Numbered from the stretch's first letter, positions 44,791 to 53,159 are shown. The stretch is 64,000 nt of DNA from Flavobacterium frigidimaris (GCA_900129595.1 FQWG01000006.1:124001-188000); one strand, 5' to 3'. Made by a program: numbers and translations. Notes: generated by a model not told the origin, from the sequence alone.

Positions 44791-45231
44791 ATGGAAAAAG
44801 AGAATCAGATTACGATTGGCTTAGTTGATGACCATGAAGGACTTCGAATATCCCTCCAAAATTTTTTGGAACACCGTAATTTTAAAGTTGTCTTACAGGC
44901 TGCTAACGGTCAGTTGGCAATCGACAGTCTGATGATTAACGAAATACTGCCGGACATTTGTATCCTTGATATTAATATGCCTGTTATGGATGGGTATCAG
45001 ACAGCAAGGGAATTGGCACAAAGGTATCCAGAGATCAAGATATTGGTCTTCAGCAGTCTTGACAACAAGAGAAGTATTGAGGAAATGCTAGGTCTTGGCG
45101 TCAGAGGTTATGTACTGAAAGGTTCTGCTCCTGAAAAACTTAAAACAGCTGTAATCAAGCTTTATGAAGGAAGCTATTATTTCAGTGAGAAAATAAGTAA
45201 AACTGCTTTAAGCTATTTAGCAGAAAACTGA
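44791..45231 (+). CDS. Receiver-only response regulator
   Basis: A 146-residue protein that is a NarL-type receiver domain almost alone. Acidic residues are Asp13-Asp14, the phospho-acceptor is Asp60 in Cys-Ile-Leu-Asp-Ile-Asn-Met-Pro, and the conserved Lys is in Gly-Tyr-Val-Leu-Lys-Gly. The C-terminal ~20 residues cannot hold the usual LuxR HTH. Output therefore needs another protein, perhaps the neighbouring HTH/alpha-CTD-like protein. No histidine kinase gene is adjacent. The ATG at 44791 lacks a strong Shine-Dalgarno site. Confidence 0.88.
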   Translation: MEKENQITIGLVDDHEGLRISLQNFLEHRNFKVVLQAANGQLAIDSLMINEILPDICILDINMPVMDGYQTARELAQRYPEIKILVFSSLDNKRSIEEMLGLGVRGYVLKGSAPEKLKTAVIKLYEGSYYFSEKISKTALSYLAEN

Positions 45232-45320
45232 AATTTACAATAATCCAGAAGTAATACTTGCAAATATAATGTGCTAACTATATATATTTTGCGACGACAC
45301 TTAATTACAACTTATGAAAG

Positions 45321-45875
45321 ATGTTAACTAATACACTGATAGACCGTACTAATAGATTTTACATTGAAATGTCCAGAAAGGTACTTTCTGAAAAAGAATA
45401 TGATATACTCCAGAAACTTTTGATAGAAAAAAAGACTCTTAAGGAAGTTGGTGACAATTACGGAATCAATGCCGAGAGCGTCCGTAGACTACACGAAAGG
45501 ACATTTGAAAAAGTAAAGAGTCTCGCTGAAATGCTTGCTGATATTGACTACTACAAGCTGAAATTAGAGCAGTTAAAAGATGACTTTGAATACGAAACAG
45601 GGCGAATTAAAAGAAGAAGAACTAATCCTGAAACTGACCTAAATAAATTGCTGTATGAGAGCCATTTTCCTTTTAGCAAGAGAATGTATAATATAATTGA
45701 ATCTTTAGGTATTAGTACGATAGGAGAACTTGCAGATATCCCCCTTAAAGATTTTCAGTGTCTCAGGGGATTTAAAGGGAAGTGTAAAAATGAACTGATT
45801 GCATTTATTGAGTTTGAACATATTGAACATCTTTTTAAGGGCTTTTATGTTTGGAAAAAAGTACCAATTAAGTAG
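45321..45875 (+). CDS. Sigma-region-4-like HTH protein with RpoA-CTD-like domain
   Basis: A 184-residue protein in two parts. Residues 21-66 (Val-Leu-Ser-Glu-Lys-Glu-Tyr-Asp-Ile-Leu through Ser-Val-Arg-Arg-Leu-His-Glu-Arg) look like sigma-70 region 4, and residues 116-162 (Phe-Ser-Lys-Arg-Met-Tyr-Asn-Ile-Ile-Glu through Leu-Arg-Gly-Phe-Lys-Gly) resemble the helix-hairpin-helix domain of the RNA polymerase alpha C terminus. A basic linker joins them. It may bind promoters and contact polymerase as a mini-regulator. It lies 89 bases after the receiver gene on the same strand. Confidence 0.75.
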   Translation: MLTNTLIDRTNRFYIEMSRKVLSEKEYDILQKLLIEKKTLKEVGDNYGINAESVRRLHERTFEKVKSLAEMLADIDYYKLKLEQLKDDFEYETGRIKRRRTNPETDLNKLLYESHFPFSKRMYNIIESLGISTIGELADIPLKDFQCLRGFKGKCKNELIAFIEFEHIEHLFKGFYVWKKVPIK

Positions 45876-46037
45876 TTATCACGATTTATAAAAAGCTGTT
45901 CGAAACGTAAAATGGAAATAATTTATTTTACGGTAAAATTATTCTTGTTTTGAAATTCTAAGAATCGATTGAAATATTTTTTAAGTATTGTAAAGTTCAA
46001 AACTTCTAGAATCTCTGAAGTATTTTAAAATTTGACA

Positions 46038-46667
46038 TTAATTTATCTTTTCTATTATCTGATTGTAATCAATTACAGTTACCCATTCCCCAAATTCCCT
46101 GTAAATTTCACCAACTGTAACTAAATATTCTTTTTTATTCTCAATTATAAATTTTTCCAGCTTTTTAAAACCTGATGGATTTTTATTCAATACGTTTCTC
46201 CACGTTGCTTTTCCACTCATAAACTTTATGAATGCTATTTTGTCTTCAACAACAAAATATTTAATGCGAGGATCATTTGCCGCTAAAAGACTAACATAAT
46301 TACCAAAATAACCTCGACGTCTTATACCATTTGCACTTTTTTCATTCCATTTACCAAATTTGAATTCAGCGATTCTCAAATTGGTTTCCATATCAAAACG
46401 TTCTTTATGATTTCCAGCACCAAGTGACAAATATTCTACTTTCTCATCTTCATTTAGCCAAACTTCTTTTGCTATCATGATACCCGATGCATGAACTATT
46501 TCATCAATTTGTGATGAAGCTTCTTTAATTATTTTGGCTGCCAAATAAATGGTTTCGAAATTAGAAATAGAAATTGTCTTTTCTAATTTTTGTAAACCAT
46601 TAAGGGTTTCTTTGACACTTTCGTTTTTAAAAATTTTAACGATGTTCATGGCTTCATTAATGTTCAT
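46038..46667 (-). CDS. Possible PD-(D/E)XK nuclease-like protein
   Basis: A 209-residue soluble protein of a family I know as widespread but uncharacterised. Its conserved core is Leu-Ser-Leu-Gly-Ala-Gly-Asn (80-86) and Phe-Asp92-Met-Glu-Thr-Asn through Ala-Glu101-Phe-Lys103. Asp92, Glu101 and Lys103 have the order of a D-x(n)-ExK restriction-endonuclease active site. It is on the opposite strand to the regulators and starts next to a small membrane protein gene. Nuclease activity is inference. Confidence 0.55.
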   Translation of the reverse strand: MNINEAMNIVKIFKNESVKETLNGLQKLEKTISISNFETIYLAAKIIKEASSQIDEIVHASGIMIAKEVWLNEDEKVEYLSLGAGNHKERFDMETNLRIAEFKFGKWNEKSANGIRRRGYFGNYVSLLAANDPRIKYFVVEDKIAFIKFMSGKATWRNVLNKNPSGFKKLEKFIIENKKEYLVTVGEIYREFGEWVTVIDYNQIIEKIN

Positions 46668-46685
46668 AATCAGTTTTTAATTATC

Positions 46686-46931
46686 TTACTTCCGTACATT
46701 TTTGTTTTTTTCTATAAATTTTTTTTCTTGCTCTTCTTCAATAAAATCTTGCTCTTTCTTTTTTGAAATCACTTGTTTTAGATAGATTTCTCTATTTATT
46801 CTAATACGCTCTTTTTCTAGTATGACAGTCTTCTTATAATTATTAATAAAGAAAACTACCAATAATATAAAAGAGATTAAAGTGAAAATGTATATTATCT
46901 TTTCACAATTGAGTTTTTTAATTTTTTTCAT
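46686..46931 (-). CDS. Small single-pass membrane protein
   Basis: An 81-residue protein with one membrane helix (about residues 10-29) and a long, very charged C-terminal coiled-coil-like tail of Lys, Glu and Arg. It starts upstream of, and 18 bases from, the nuclease-like gene on the same strand. No family is recognised. Confidence 0.5.
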   Translation of the reverse strand: MKKIKKLNCEKIIYIFTLISFILLVVFFINNYKKTVILEKERIRINREIYLKQVISKKKEQDFIEEEQEKKFIEKNKNVRK

Positions 46932-46989
46932 TCTGAAGGATAATTTGGAAAAATGAAAAAGTTATTAAAATAGTTTCTTTCATTTTTTT

Positions 46990-47050
46990 GCTAAAGCCGA
47001 AAATTGAAAGGTTGCGAACCAGACACCATTTCAAAACACTAAAAATTTGG
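46990..47050 (+). repeat. Cassette-border-like intergenic element, copy C
   Basis: GCTAAAGCCGAAAATTGAAA at 46990-47009 continues as GGTTGCGAAC to 47019 and matches copy A (41820-41848) with only a few differences. It separates the small membrane protein gene from the next gene. Confidence 0.6.
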
Positions 47051-47210
47051 GCAGTATAAAAAATGATGAAACCATAAAAATATAATTTAATGAAATTTAA
47101 AACATCTTCTCAATTCTGATTTTCGCACTTATTAGTTATAAAAATGAAATATAGCTATTTAAATATTAATTTTTTACTTTATAACTTTACAAAAAAATAA
47201 AAATAATAAA

Positions 47211-47477
47211 ATGACTAAAACTATAAAACTCCGAGTGAAAAAGGAAATAGACAGAAATAGTGAGTTTAAAGTATTAAAATTAAAAGGTAGTTTAATTACT
47301 AAAGGATTTACCGAAATTATTCACATTGAGGATGAAAATGAAAATTTTTATCTTAACTCTTTTTCCACTTCTGCTGAAAACAAAAAAGAAGCAGACGATT
47401 TTATTTTAGATTACATATCGGTAAATAATTTAAGTGAGACTATTACTTTGATTAGCACTATAAATAATAACTTCTGA
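47211..47477 (+). CDS. Small hypothetical protein
   Basis: An 88-residue protein with a basic start (Met-Thr-Lys-Thr-Ile-Lys-Leu-Arg-Val-Lys-Lys-Glu) and a mixed alpha/beta pattern. No signal peptide or known motif is seen. It follows the intergenic element C and is a single-gene unit. Confidence 0.45.
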   Translation: MTKTIKLRVKKEIDRNSEFKVLKLKGSLITKGFTEIIHIEDENENFYLNSFSTSAENKKEADDFILDYISVNNLSETITLISTINNNF

Positions 47478-47518
47478 TGGCAAAACTTTAAATCAAAAAA
47501 ATGGAGTGTTAATATTTT

Positions 47519-47693
47519 CTACGATATTAATATAAAACTGGGGTAAAAAAAACTAATCAAACAAATTAAAACAATTAAAAAAGTTGCGTAGATAGTAAAC
47601 ATAGTACGTTTATAGCTACGATTAATTTTAGCTAATTTTAAATTTAATTTGGCTTGTTCCTGGTCGATTATATCTTGATATCTATCATTCATA
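47519..47693 (-). pseudogene. Small membrane protein gene broken by a frameshift
   Basis: Reading from the ATG at 47693 gives 17 good residues (Met-Asn-Asp-Arg-Tyr-Gln-Asp-Ile) and then a stop shortly after a TTTTAAAA run. One base less in that run joins the frame to a basic stretch and a clear membrane helix ending at a TAG at 47519-47521, giving a 57-residue protein. The layout is that of a small inner-membrane protein. It may be a mutation, an error in the sequence, or coincidence. Confidence 0.35.
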
Positions 47694-47824
47694 TTTCAAA
47701 TATATTAAACTTTCCAAAAATATTATTACGGATTTCCGTAACACACGTTTTATTTATAATAAATTGATTGTATTGTAATTCCTCCATTTTCCCAGTCATT
47801 TAAGAAGTTAAGTCTGAATTCCTT

Positions 47825-47990
47825 GGGTGGAAATAAAAAGATTATTCTCGTGCGACCCACTTCCAGTAAAATCTTCTCATGCTTTTAGTGTTGTAAGTTC
47901 AACAGGTGAACCAAATTGTAATGGCGGTCTAGCACATCATCCGGTTGCATTGAACACTCCGTTCTTCCAGTAGTTTCTTGGTTTTCTATC
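47825..47990 (-). pseudogene. Decayed fragment of an Rhs gene linker
   Basis: Bases 47893-47986 align without large gaps to 55119-55222 inside the intact Rhs gene, in the same orientation: ACAGGTGAACCAAATTGTAA here against ACAGGAGGACCAAATTGTAC there, and both end in TTCTTGGTTTTC or TTCCTGGTTTTC. The similarity fades to the left. This is a relic of the proline-rich segment before the Rhs core, left about 7 kb from the living gene. Confidence 0.7.
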
Positions 47991-48030
47991 TACAGATTTT
48001 TAATAATTCACAGGATATTCCCCTTAAAAG

Positions 48031-48375
48031 TTATAAATTTAAATTTCCTTTTCGCCATTCACTCAATGTAGTTTCTGCAGTAAGTGAATGTATTCCTGAT
48101 GTTTTTTCAATACTTTCCAATACTTTTATGGCGTCTTTTTCATTATACGACAATAAGTAACTAGCGGACCATAAGCGAACACCAATTGATTCATGCAACA
48201 AAAAATTTTCTAATTTGTTGATTGCATTTTCATCTTTTAAAAAATTTGCAGCTAATACAATTTTAGCATAAAATTTATTTCCTGTTTTATAATCTCCTGT
48301 CTCTATTGCTTCCGATTGTTTAATGGAAACTTCTTCAAAAATTGATAGTGCCTTTTCTACGTTTTCTATTTTCAT
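48031..48375 (-). CDS. DUF2019-like protein, probable orphan immunity protein
   Basis: A 114-residue helical protein with a HEAT-like middle (Leu-His-Glu-Ser-Ile-Gly-Val-Arg-Leu-Trp-Ser-Ala-Ser-Tyr-Leu-Leu). The whole pattern fits DUF2019, whose members often lie beside polymorphic toxins. Here it sits next to an Rhs relic on the same strand as the Rhs locus. A role as toxin antidote is inferred from the context. Confidence 0.65.
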   Translation of the reverse strand: MKIENVEKALSIFEEVSIKQSEAIETGDYKTGNKFYAKIVLAANFLKDENAINKLENFLLHESIGVRLWSASYLLSYNEKDAIKVLESIEKTSGIHSLTAETTLSEWRKGNLNL

Positions 48376-48531
48376 TACTGTTCTAATATTTTCACTAATA
48401 CATTAAGAACCTTACCTAGTTTTTACTTACAAAAATAAATTTATGGTCTTTATGTTGGCGCCAGAAATGGGACAATACCCATCCGATATTCCTAGTGATA
48501 GCATAACGTGGATACACTATATCACGTTTTA

Positions 48532-49455
48532 CTATTCAAATAAATTCATTTTAAGTAAACTATCTATATAATCATTGCTTGTCTTACTTAACATATCAAA
48601 ATAATAAAATGCGTGTCTTTTTAAGTCCTCCCCAAATTTTTCTGAATTATATAATCTAATCATCCCATTTCCTATAAATTCTTTATCTGTTCCTCGATCA
48701 ATGACCCATTCCATAGGCGAAACTCGATTAACTGTTTTTATAGCAAAGTAACCTCCAAAATTATACGCTGGTTGATGAAAGTAAGGATGTCCAAATATGC
48801 CCAAATTACTTTTTCCTTTTAATTTAAATTTTTCGTTAAGTTTAAATACAATCAAATTAAAAGAGGGTGTCTCCCAATCACCATGCTTCATTTCTTTAAT
48901 CGTTTTGCTATAATTAACCTCAAAACCTATGAAATAGTCTTTTTGAAAATGCTTGTATCTTATTTGAGTTTTTCCATTCTGTAATATCTTCTCGAAACTT
49001 TCGAATTTTGTTTCCAACAAATGATTATAATAATTTATCCAACCTTCTATATTGTAGAATGGATCATTTAAGCATACTTTATAAACATCTTCTTCTTTTA
49101 CGATTTTATCCTCAAAACAATTAAAATTAGAAATTTCTTTATACAAATTGTTCTCTTCAAACGACCAGAACCTTTCTTTTGATGAATTCTCAATTTCAAT
49201 TTCGGCCTCCATTAATTTTTCCAGTATTTCAGGCTCTCCATTTGTACCGTCGGTTGGAGTGTAATTATAAGAGAGATTGTTATCATCATAAAAAATATCT
49301 AAATAATCTAATCGCTTTAATATATCGTCATTAATATTATTCATATTAATCGGACTTAGAAGAAATGAATATAACGCTCTCTCCAAATAAGTACTTTTGT
49401 ATTTTTCGATTAGCTTTAAAGTGTCTTCTTTTAAAATATCTATATTGTAATTCAT
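48532..49455 (-). CDS. Hypothetical protein, probable orphan immunity protein
   Basis: A 307-residue soluble, acidic and aromatic-rich protein with no signal peptide, as expected of many large immunity proteins. I do not recognise the family. Its last ~40 codons and ~80 downstream bases are repeated almost exactly at 52250-52455, where they are joined to a toxin fragment. This ties the gene to the history of the Rhs locus. Confidence 0.6.
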   Translation of the reverse strand: MNYNIDILKEDTLKLIEKYKSTYLERALYSFLLSPINMNNINDDILKRLDYLDIFYDDNNLSYNYTPTDGTNGEPEILEKLMEAEIEIENSSKERFWSFEENNLYKEISNFNCFEDKIVKEEDVYKVCLNDPFYNIEGWINYYNHLLETKFESFEKILQNGKTQIRYKHFQKDYFIGFEVNYSKTIKEMKHGDWETPSFNLIVFKLNEKFKLKGKSNLGIFGHPYFHQPAYNFGGYFAIKTVNRVSPMEWVIDRGTDKEFIGNGMIRLYNSEKFGEDLKRHAFYYFDMLSKTSNDYIDSLLKMNLFE

Positions 49456-49557
49456 TTTTTTATATCATTCATTCTTTGGGGGAACTTCGGTATTTCTATT
49501 CCGATTTAACTATTTTTAAGTATAAATCAGCAACCTTTTTCATCGTAAATTATAAAT

Positions 49558-50202
49558 TTATTTGCATTTTGTTTTCTCAAAAATAGTTTTTAATTGATCC
49601 ATGACAGATCCGGATTTAAAATCTTCTTTCGAAATTGCATCAATAAGTTTTGGACAATCTGCAAAAGCTTCTCTTGACATTTTTCTAATAAGTGAATCTG
49701 TTCCTATTGCGAAACCATTTGATCCTGTTGTAGCATAACCAAATACTAATTCTTCACTATTTTTTTTACCAAAATAATAAGCTGTATTCGCAAAAGTAAC
49801 TACAGTACTAGTACCTGCTGCATTTCGACGATTACTGCCATCCGAGCCAATCGCACCTATTTTTACATTTTTATCATAAACGATGTAAAACCAAAGTTTT
49901 TTCTTGGATCTCGAAAATTTGCCTGTTAGTATATTAGCTGTTGTGGCGTATAGTCGTTCCGCAATATATTTTTTGCTTTCAGAATCTGCATATTCGATTT
50001 TTTTGATGTTGACACTTTCAATTTTTTCTTTTTTGGTTTCTTCATCCGTTTTGAAATAGACTTTAGAATCATCACTTTCTACCATTTCAGCAAGTCCTAT
50101 CTTGGTTGATCCGTCTTCCATGTATAAAACAGCTTTAATGAATTTAGCATGTCCGGTTGTTGCGAATAAAAGTATAGTTATGAGTAATATTGTTTTTTTC
50201 AT
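49558..50202 (-). CDS. Secreted hypothetical protein
   Basis: A 214-residue protein with a signal peptide ending near Thr-Gly-His-Ala-Lys. The first mature part has short strands and charged loops (Tyr-Met-Glu-Asp-Gly-Ser-Thr-Lys-Ile-Gly), and two cysteines lie in the last ~25 residues. No family is recognised. It is 28 bases downstream of the lipoprotein gene at 50231 and may be cotranscribed. Confidence 0.55.
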   Translation of the reverse strand: MKKTILLITILLFATTGHAKFIKAVLYMEDGSTKIGLAEMVESDDSKVYFKTDEETKKEKIESVNIKKIEYADSESKKYIAERLYATTANILTGKFSRSKKKLWFYIVYDKNVKIGAIGSDGSNRRNAAGTSTVVTFANTAYYFGKKNSEELVFGYATTGSNGFAIGTDSLIRKMSREAFADCPKLIDAISKEDFKSGSVMDQLKTIFEKTKCK

Positions 50203-50230
50203 AATTAATTATTTAAAGAATGATTTAGTT

Positions 50231-50701
50231 TTATAGAGGTATATCCCCAACTTTAATTGTAAAATGCTTATCATCAGATTCTACTAAAGAAACATGAGTT
50301 TTGAAATTTCTTTTTGTGATGTTTATTATAGATTCGTGAAAATATTTTATATTAATATTAATCCCATAATATTGAAGTAAGATATATCCTCTTCTATTTA
50401 CTAAACTATCATTATAAAAATTTAAATATCTAGAATATTCTTTTATATAGTCTTCGGATTTTATTTTTTTACAAGTTCCTGATAGTGCAAAATTAAAAAT
50501 GTATTTTCCATCCTTAAAACGCATTTGATAAGCACCACAATCTTCTGAAATATGATTTTCTGTTAATATATAAGGGTCAGGTTTTCCAATTTCTTCATCT
50601 TTATTTTTACATGATAGGAATAAAAAAAGAAATGAAATAACAACCACATGAATTCTTTGAAGAAAAACTTTCCGGAATGTTTCTTTTGTACGCAATATCA
50701 T
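50231..50701 (-). CDS. Lipoprotein of unknown function
   Basis: A 156-residue protein with a basic N terminus, hydrophobic stretch and lipobox Phe-Leu-Ser-Cys at about residues 28-31. The rather long n-region suggests that translation might begin further in, but no better ATG is seen. The mature part is beta-rich with two more cysteines. It is one of two small lipoproteins in the immunity-gene zone; some toxin immunity proteins are lipoproteins. Confidence 0.5.
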   Translation of the reverse strand: MILRTKETFRKVFLQRIHVVVISFLFLFLSCKNKDEEIGKPDPYILTENHISEDCGAYQMRFKDGKYIFNFALSGTCKKIKSEDYIKEYSRYLNFYNDSLVNRRGYILLQYYGININIKYFHESIINITKRNFKTHVSLVESDDKHFTIKVGDIPL

Positions 50702-50831
50702 TTAAGACTTTTTTAAATATTAGTTAATCCGATACAAACTCGGATCTATTAGATACTTCTTTATTTTGTTGATTAATAATCAGGGATATAATTGTTGTTT
50801 CTAAAATGTTAGTATTACATCCTGAAAAACC

Positions 50832-51326
50832 TTATTCTTTAAAGAGATACTTATACTGTAGACAATCTTTCTTTAAATATCTTTCTTTATTTGCCTCAAA
50901 GTTGGTATAACAATATTTATCACATTTAAAGTCAAACTTAGCGATACCAATTAATTGGTTATTTTTATAAAAAAGTAAAACATCTTGGTAACAATTTAAA
51001 CATTTATAATTTGGATAATATCTCCCAGGGTTTTGATCTGTAAAAAAGGCATCTATCTTGTCAGAAAAATTATTGTTAATTTCACTTTTTATAAATCCAA
51101 ATTGAGATAGGTCTTTATAATGAGTTTTAGTTTTTTTTTCTACAAAGTCAGAATAATAAATCTCAAATTTTTCACTATTATCGGGTGGTCCAGGCAACAT
51201 ATAAAAATTACTATGATAGTATACTACTTTATCATAAAACGAATTATTATTCTTTGAACATCCCAAAAAAATAACGTTCAATAATATATAAAGAATCTTG
51301 CTTCTGCAGAATAGTTTATTTTTCAT
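50832..51326 (-). CDS. Lipoprotein of unknown function
   Basis: A 164-residue protein with lipobox Phe-Leu-Gly-Cys at about residues 20-23 after a hydrophobic stretch. The mature part is rich in Tyr, Asn and Lys and has a Cys-Leu-Asn-Cys pair plus further cysteines near the C terminus, so disulfides or metal binding are possible. It lies alone between the LRR-like gene and the other lipoprotein gene. Confidence 0.55.
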   Translation of the reverse strand: MKNKLFCRSKILYILLNVIFLGCSKNNNSFYDKVVYYHSNFYMLPGPPDNSEKFEIYYSDFVEKKTKTHYKDLSQFGFIKSEINNNFSDKIDAFFTDQNPGRYYPNYKCLNCYQDVLLFYKNNQLIGIAKFDFKCDKYCYTNFEANKERYLKKDCLQYKYLFKE

Positions 51327-51413
51327 TATTTAGATTTCGCTCTACTCTAAGCATATTAACCGTTTTTGGACAAATAGTAAGTATATATCATGAATATAAT
51401 ATGTAATCAATTT

Positions 51414-52199
51414 TTATCCTGGTAATTTTAAGTTTTGAATTTTTAATCCTTCTCTTTCATCCAAAGAATCAAAGTCTTCCATTTTTTTACAATTGTTTAA
51501 ATAAATTAATTCTAACTTCTTATTGCAATTTAGAGCTATTACGGATTTCAGATTCCTTCCATAATTAATTTTAATAATTTTAAGGTTTTGCAGCTTTTCT
51601 ATTCCATCCAAACTTTCAATATTCGTTAAGTTAAGTTCTAAATATTCAATACTCTTTAGTTCTCCTAATAAATCATTTAAAGATTTGCTTTTTGAATTAT
51701 AATACCAAACAATTAATGATTTTAAACTAGAACTACTATTTACTAGCTTTATTTTTTCATTCCATTTTAGAATAGAAACAGCTTCTAAATTAATAAATTT
51801 TAAAAAATCTATATTCCCTTTCGACGTACCATTTATATACAATTCTTTAACTAAATACAGATTAGAAAAATAGACCGCATCAAGTTTTGCATCCATAAAA
51901 GACACATTATAAAAATTTAAATGCGCAATTTTATGATTAAAAACAGATATATCTTCTTTTAATGTTCCATCATAGGATATTGTCTCATAAAAAACTTCTA
52001 AATGTTTATTAGGATCATATAATTCTGCTAAATAATCGTTAAAACCCTTTGGATCATCTTTCTGTAAATGTATTTCTAAATCACTTTTTTTTCTACTATT
52101 TTGTTCTAATTCGTGCTCAATAAATTGATCAGACGTTACTTTTATATAAGTATCTCCCTTAAACCAACATTTGTATATATTAAAATTCATTTTTTTCAA
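51414..52199 (-). CDS. Leucine-rich-repeat-like protein, possible orphan immunity protein
   Basis: A 261-residue protein without signal peptide. From about residue 100 leucine- and isoleucine-rich units about 23 residues long recur (for example Ile-Glu-Tyr-Leu-Glu-Leu-Asn-Leu-Thr-Asn-Ile-Glu-Ser-Leu and Leu-Lys-Ile-Ile-Lys-Ile-Asn-Tyr), as in solenoid LRR proteins. Cytoplasmic LRR-type proteins occur among immunity genes of polymorphic toxins. Its position among relics of toxin cassettes supports this, but no toxin partner is left. Confidence 0.6.
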   Translation of the reverse strand: MKKMNFNIYKCWFKGDTYIKVTSDQFIEHELEQNSRKKSDLEIHLQKDDPKGFNDYLAELYDPNKHLEVFYETISYDGTLKEDISVFNHKIAHLNFYNVSFMDAKLDAVYFSNLYLVKELYINGTSKGNIDFLKFINLEAVSILKWNEKIKLVNSSSSLKSLIVWYYNSKSKSLNDLLGELKSIEYLELNLTNIESLDGIEKLQNLKIIKINYGRNLKSVIALNCNKKLELIYLNNCKKMEDFDSLDEREGLKIQNLKLPG

Positions 52200-52249
52200 A
52201 TTATATAATAAATGACAATCAATTTTATGCCTTTATCTTACCAGCAAGA

Positions 52250-52482
52250 TGTTGGCGTCAGCACGGGGACCAATACCCATCCGGTACTTTTCGTGATAGT
52301 ATCACGTGGATATACTATAGCAGGTTTTTATTATTCAAATAAATTCATTTTAAGTAAACTACTTATATAATCATTGCTTGTTTTGCTTAACATGTCAAAA
52401 TAATAAAATGCGTGTCTTTTTAAGTCCTCCCCAAATTTTTCTGAGTTATATAATATTGTTGAGATCTCCTGTCATTTCAGGC
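52250..52482 (-). pseudogene. Chimeric relic: GHH toxin scrap joined to the 3' end of the 307-residue gene
   Basis: Bases 52453-52482 code for Pro-Glu-Met-Thr-Gly-Asp-Leu-Asn-Asn-Ile, matching Pro-Asn-Met-Ala-Gly-Asp-Pro-Asn-Asn-Ile in the live GHH toxin. At about 52453 this joins directly to a copy of the last ~40 codons (stop at 52331-52333) and downstream region of the gene at 48532. One amino-acid change in the copied tail shows that the duplication is recent. Confidence 0.75.
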
Positions 52483-52486
52483 TTTT

Positions 52487-53086
52487 TTATGAACTTTTTA
52501 AAGAACGAGGAGTTGTATCTATATCTTCTTCAATTTCAACCCCATCATTATCAAATAATTTTATAATTCTTCTAATTTCAAAACGCAGCATAATTTCAAA
52601 TGAGTCCCATTCCACAAGTGAAATTGCACTATATCTATCACAATAATGGACCTTATTTGTTGATGTATCAATATATAACCTTGAACCATCCCAATTATAA
52701 CTTCCTATGAAGAAAAAACTTTCTTGAGAGTTATTTGGTCTTTCATAGACATTTGATGTCTTTAAATCGAAAGGTTGACGACTATCTTCTATTGATCTAC
52801 CTAACTTTTTTCTTATACCAAAAAGTGACAAAGTTGAAACAAACACATTTAAACCATTACTATAATTTAATAAAAAAAACTTGTACACATCTGGTATTTT
52901 AATTTTAAATTCTTCTTCAAACTTTACGATATCTTCTAAATTTAACACTGGATATATTTCATTTAACCATGCCAACTCAGCTATATGTGGCGTTCTACCT
53001 ATTAGTAATGTCCCATTTTCAGATGTTTCTAGTCCTAAATTTTTAAACTTTAAAAGCTCTTTTTTTATTTCTTCAAAATAATTCAT
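52487..53086 (-). CDS. SUKH (SMI1/KNR4) family immunity protein, orphan copy
   Basis: A 199-residue protein starting Met-Asn-Tyr-Phe-Glu-Glu-Ile-Lys-Lys-Glu-Leu-Leu-Lys-Phe. The SMI1/KNR4 pattern is visible in Phe-Lys-Ile-Lys-Ile-Pro-Asp-Val-Tyr-Lys-Phe-Phe-Leu-Leu-Asn-Tyr-Ser-Asn-Gly. It is a paralogue of the immunity protein next to the Rhs gene, nearly identical at the N terminus and divergent later. A copy of the toxin tail precedes it. It probably protects against a former toxin tip or a sibling's variant. Confidence 0.82.
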   Translation of the reverse strand: MNYFEEIKKELLKFKNLGLETSENGTLLIGRTPHIAELAWLNEIYPVLNLEDIVKFEEEFKIKIPDVYKFFLLNYSNGLNVFVSTLSLFGIRKKLGRSIEDSRQPFDLKTSNVYERPNNSQESFFFIGSYNWDGSRLYIDTSTNKVHYCDRYSAISLVEWDSFEIMLRFEIRRIIKLFDNDGVEIEEDIDTTPRSLKSS

Positions 53087-53089
53087 ACT

Positions 53090-53150
53090 TACTCTATTTT
53101 TCTACTAACTAAATCTCCGGTAGTTTTTTCCTTATATTTACCGTTATTTA
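53090..53150 (-). pseudogene. Copy of the GHH toxin 3' end
   Basis: This stretch repeats 54118-54178 with about one difference and encodes Lys-Tyr-Lys-Glu-Lys-Thr-Thr-Gly-Asp-Leu-Val-Ser-Arg-Lys-Ile-Glu and the stop. It stands directly before the orphan SUKH gene, exactly as the live toxin end stands before its own SUKH gene. Confidence 0.85.
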
Positions 53151-53159
53151 TATGAAATA

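Noticed and set aside
44733..44828. Possible 31-codon leader peptide with an AGGAGG site eight bases upstream
   Set aside because: Composition is unremarkable, it runs into the response regulator in another frame, and strong Shine-Dalgarno sites are not typical here. Kept only as a possibility within the leader.
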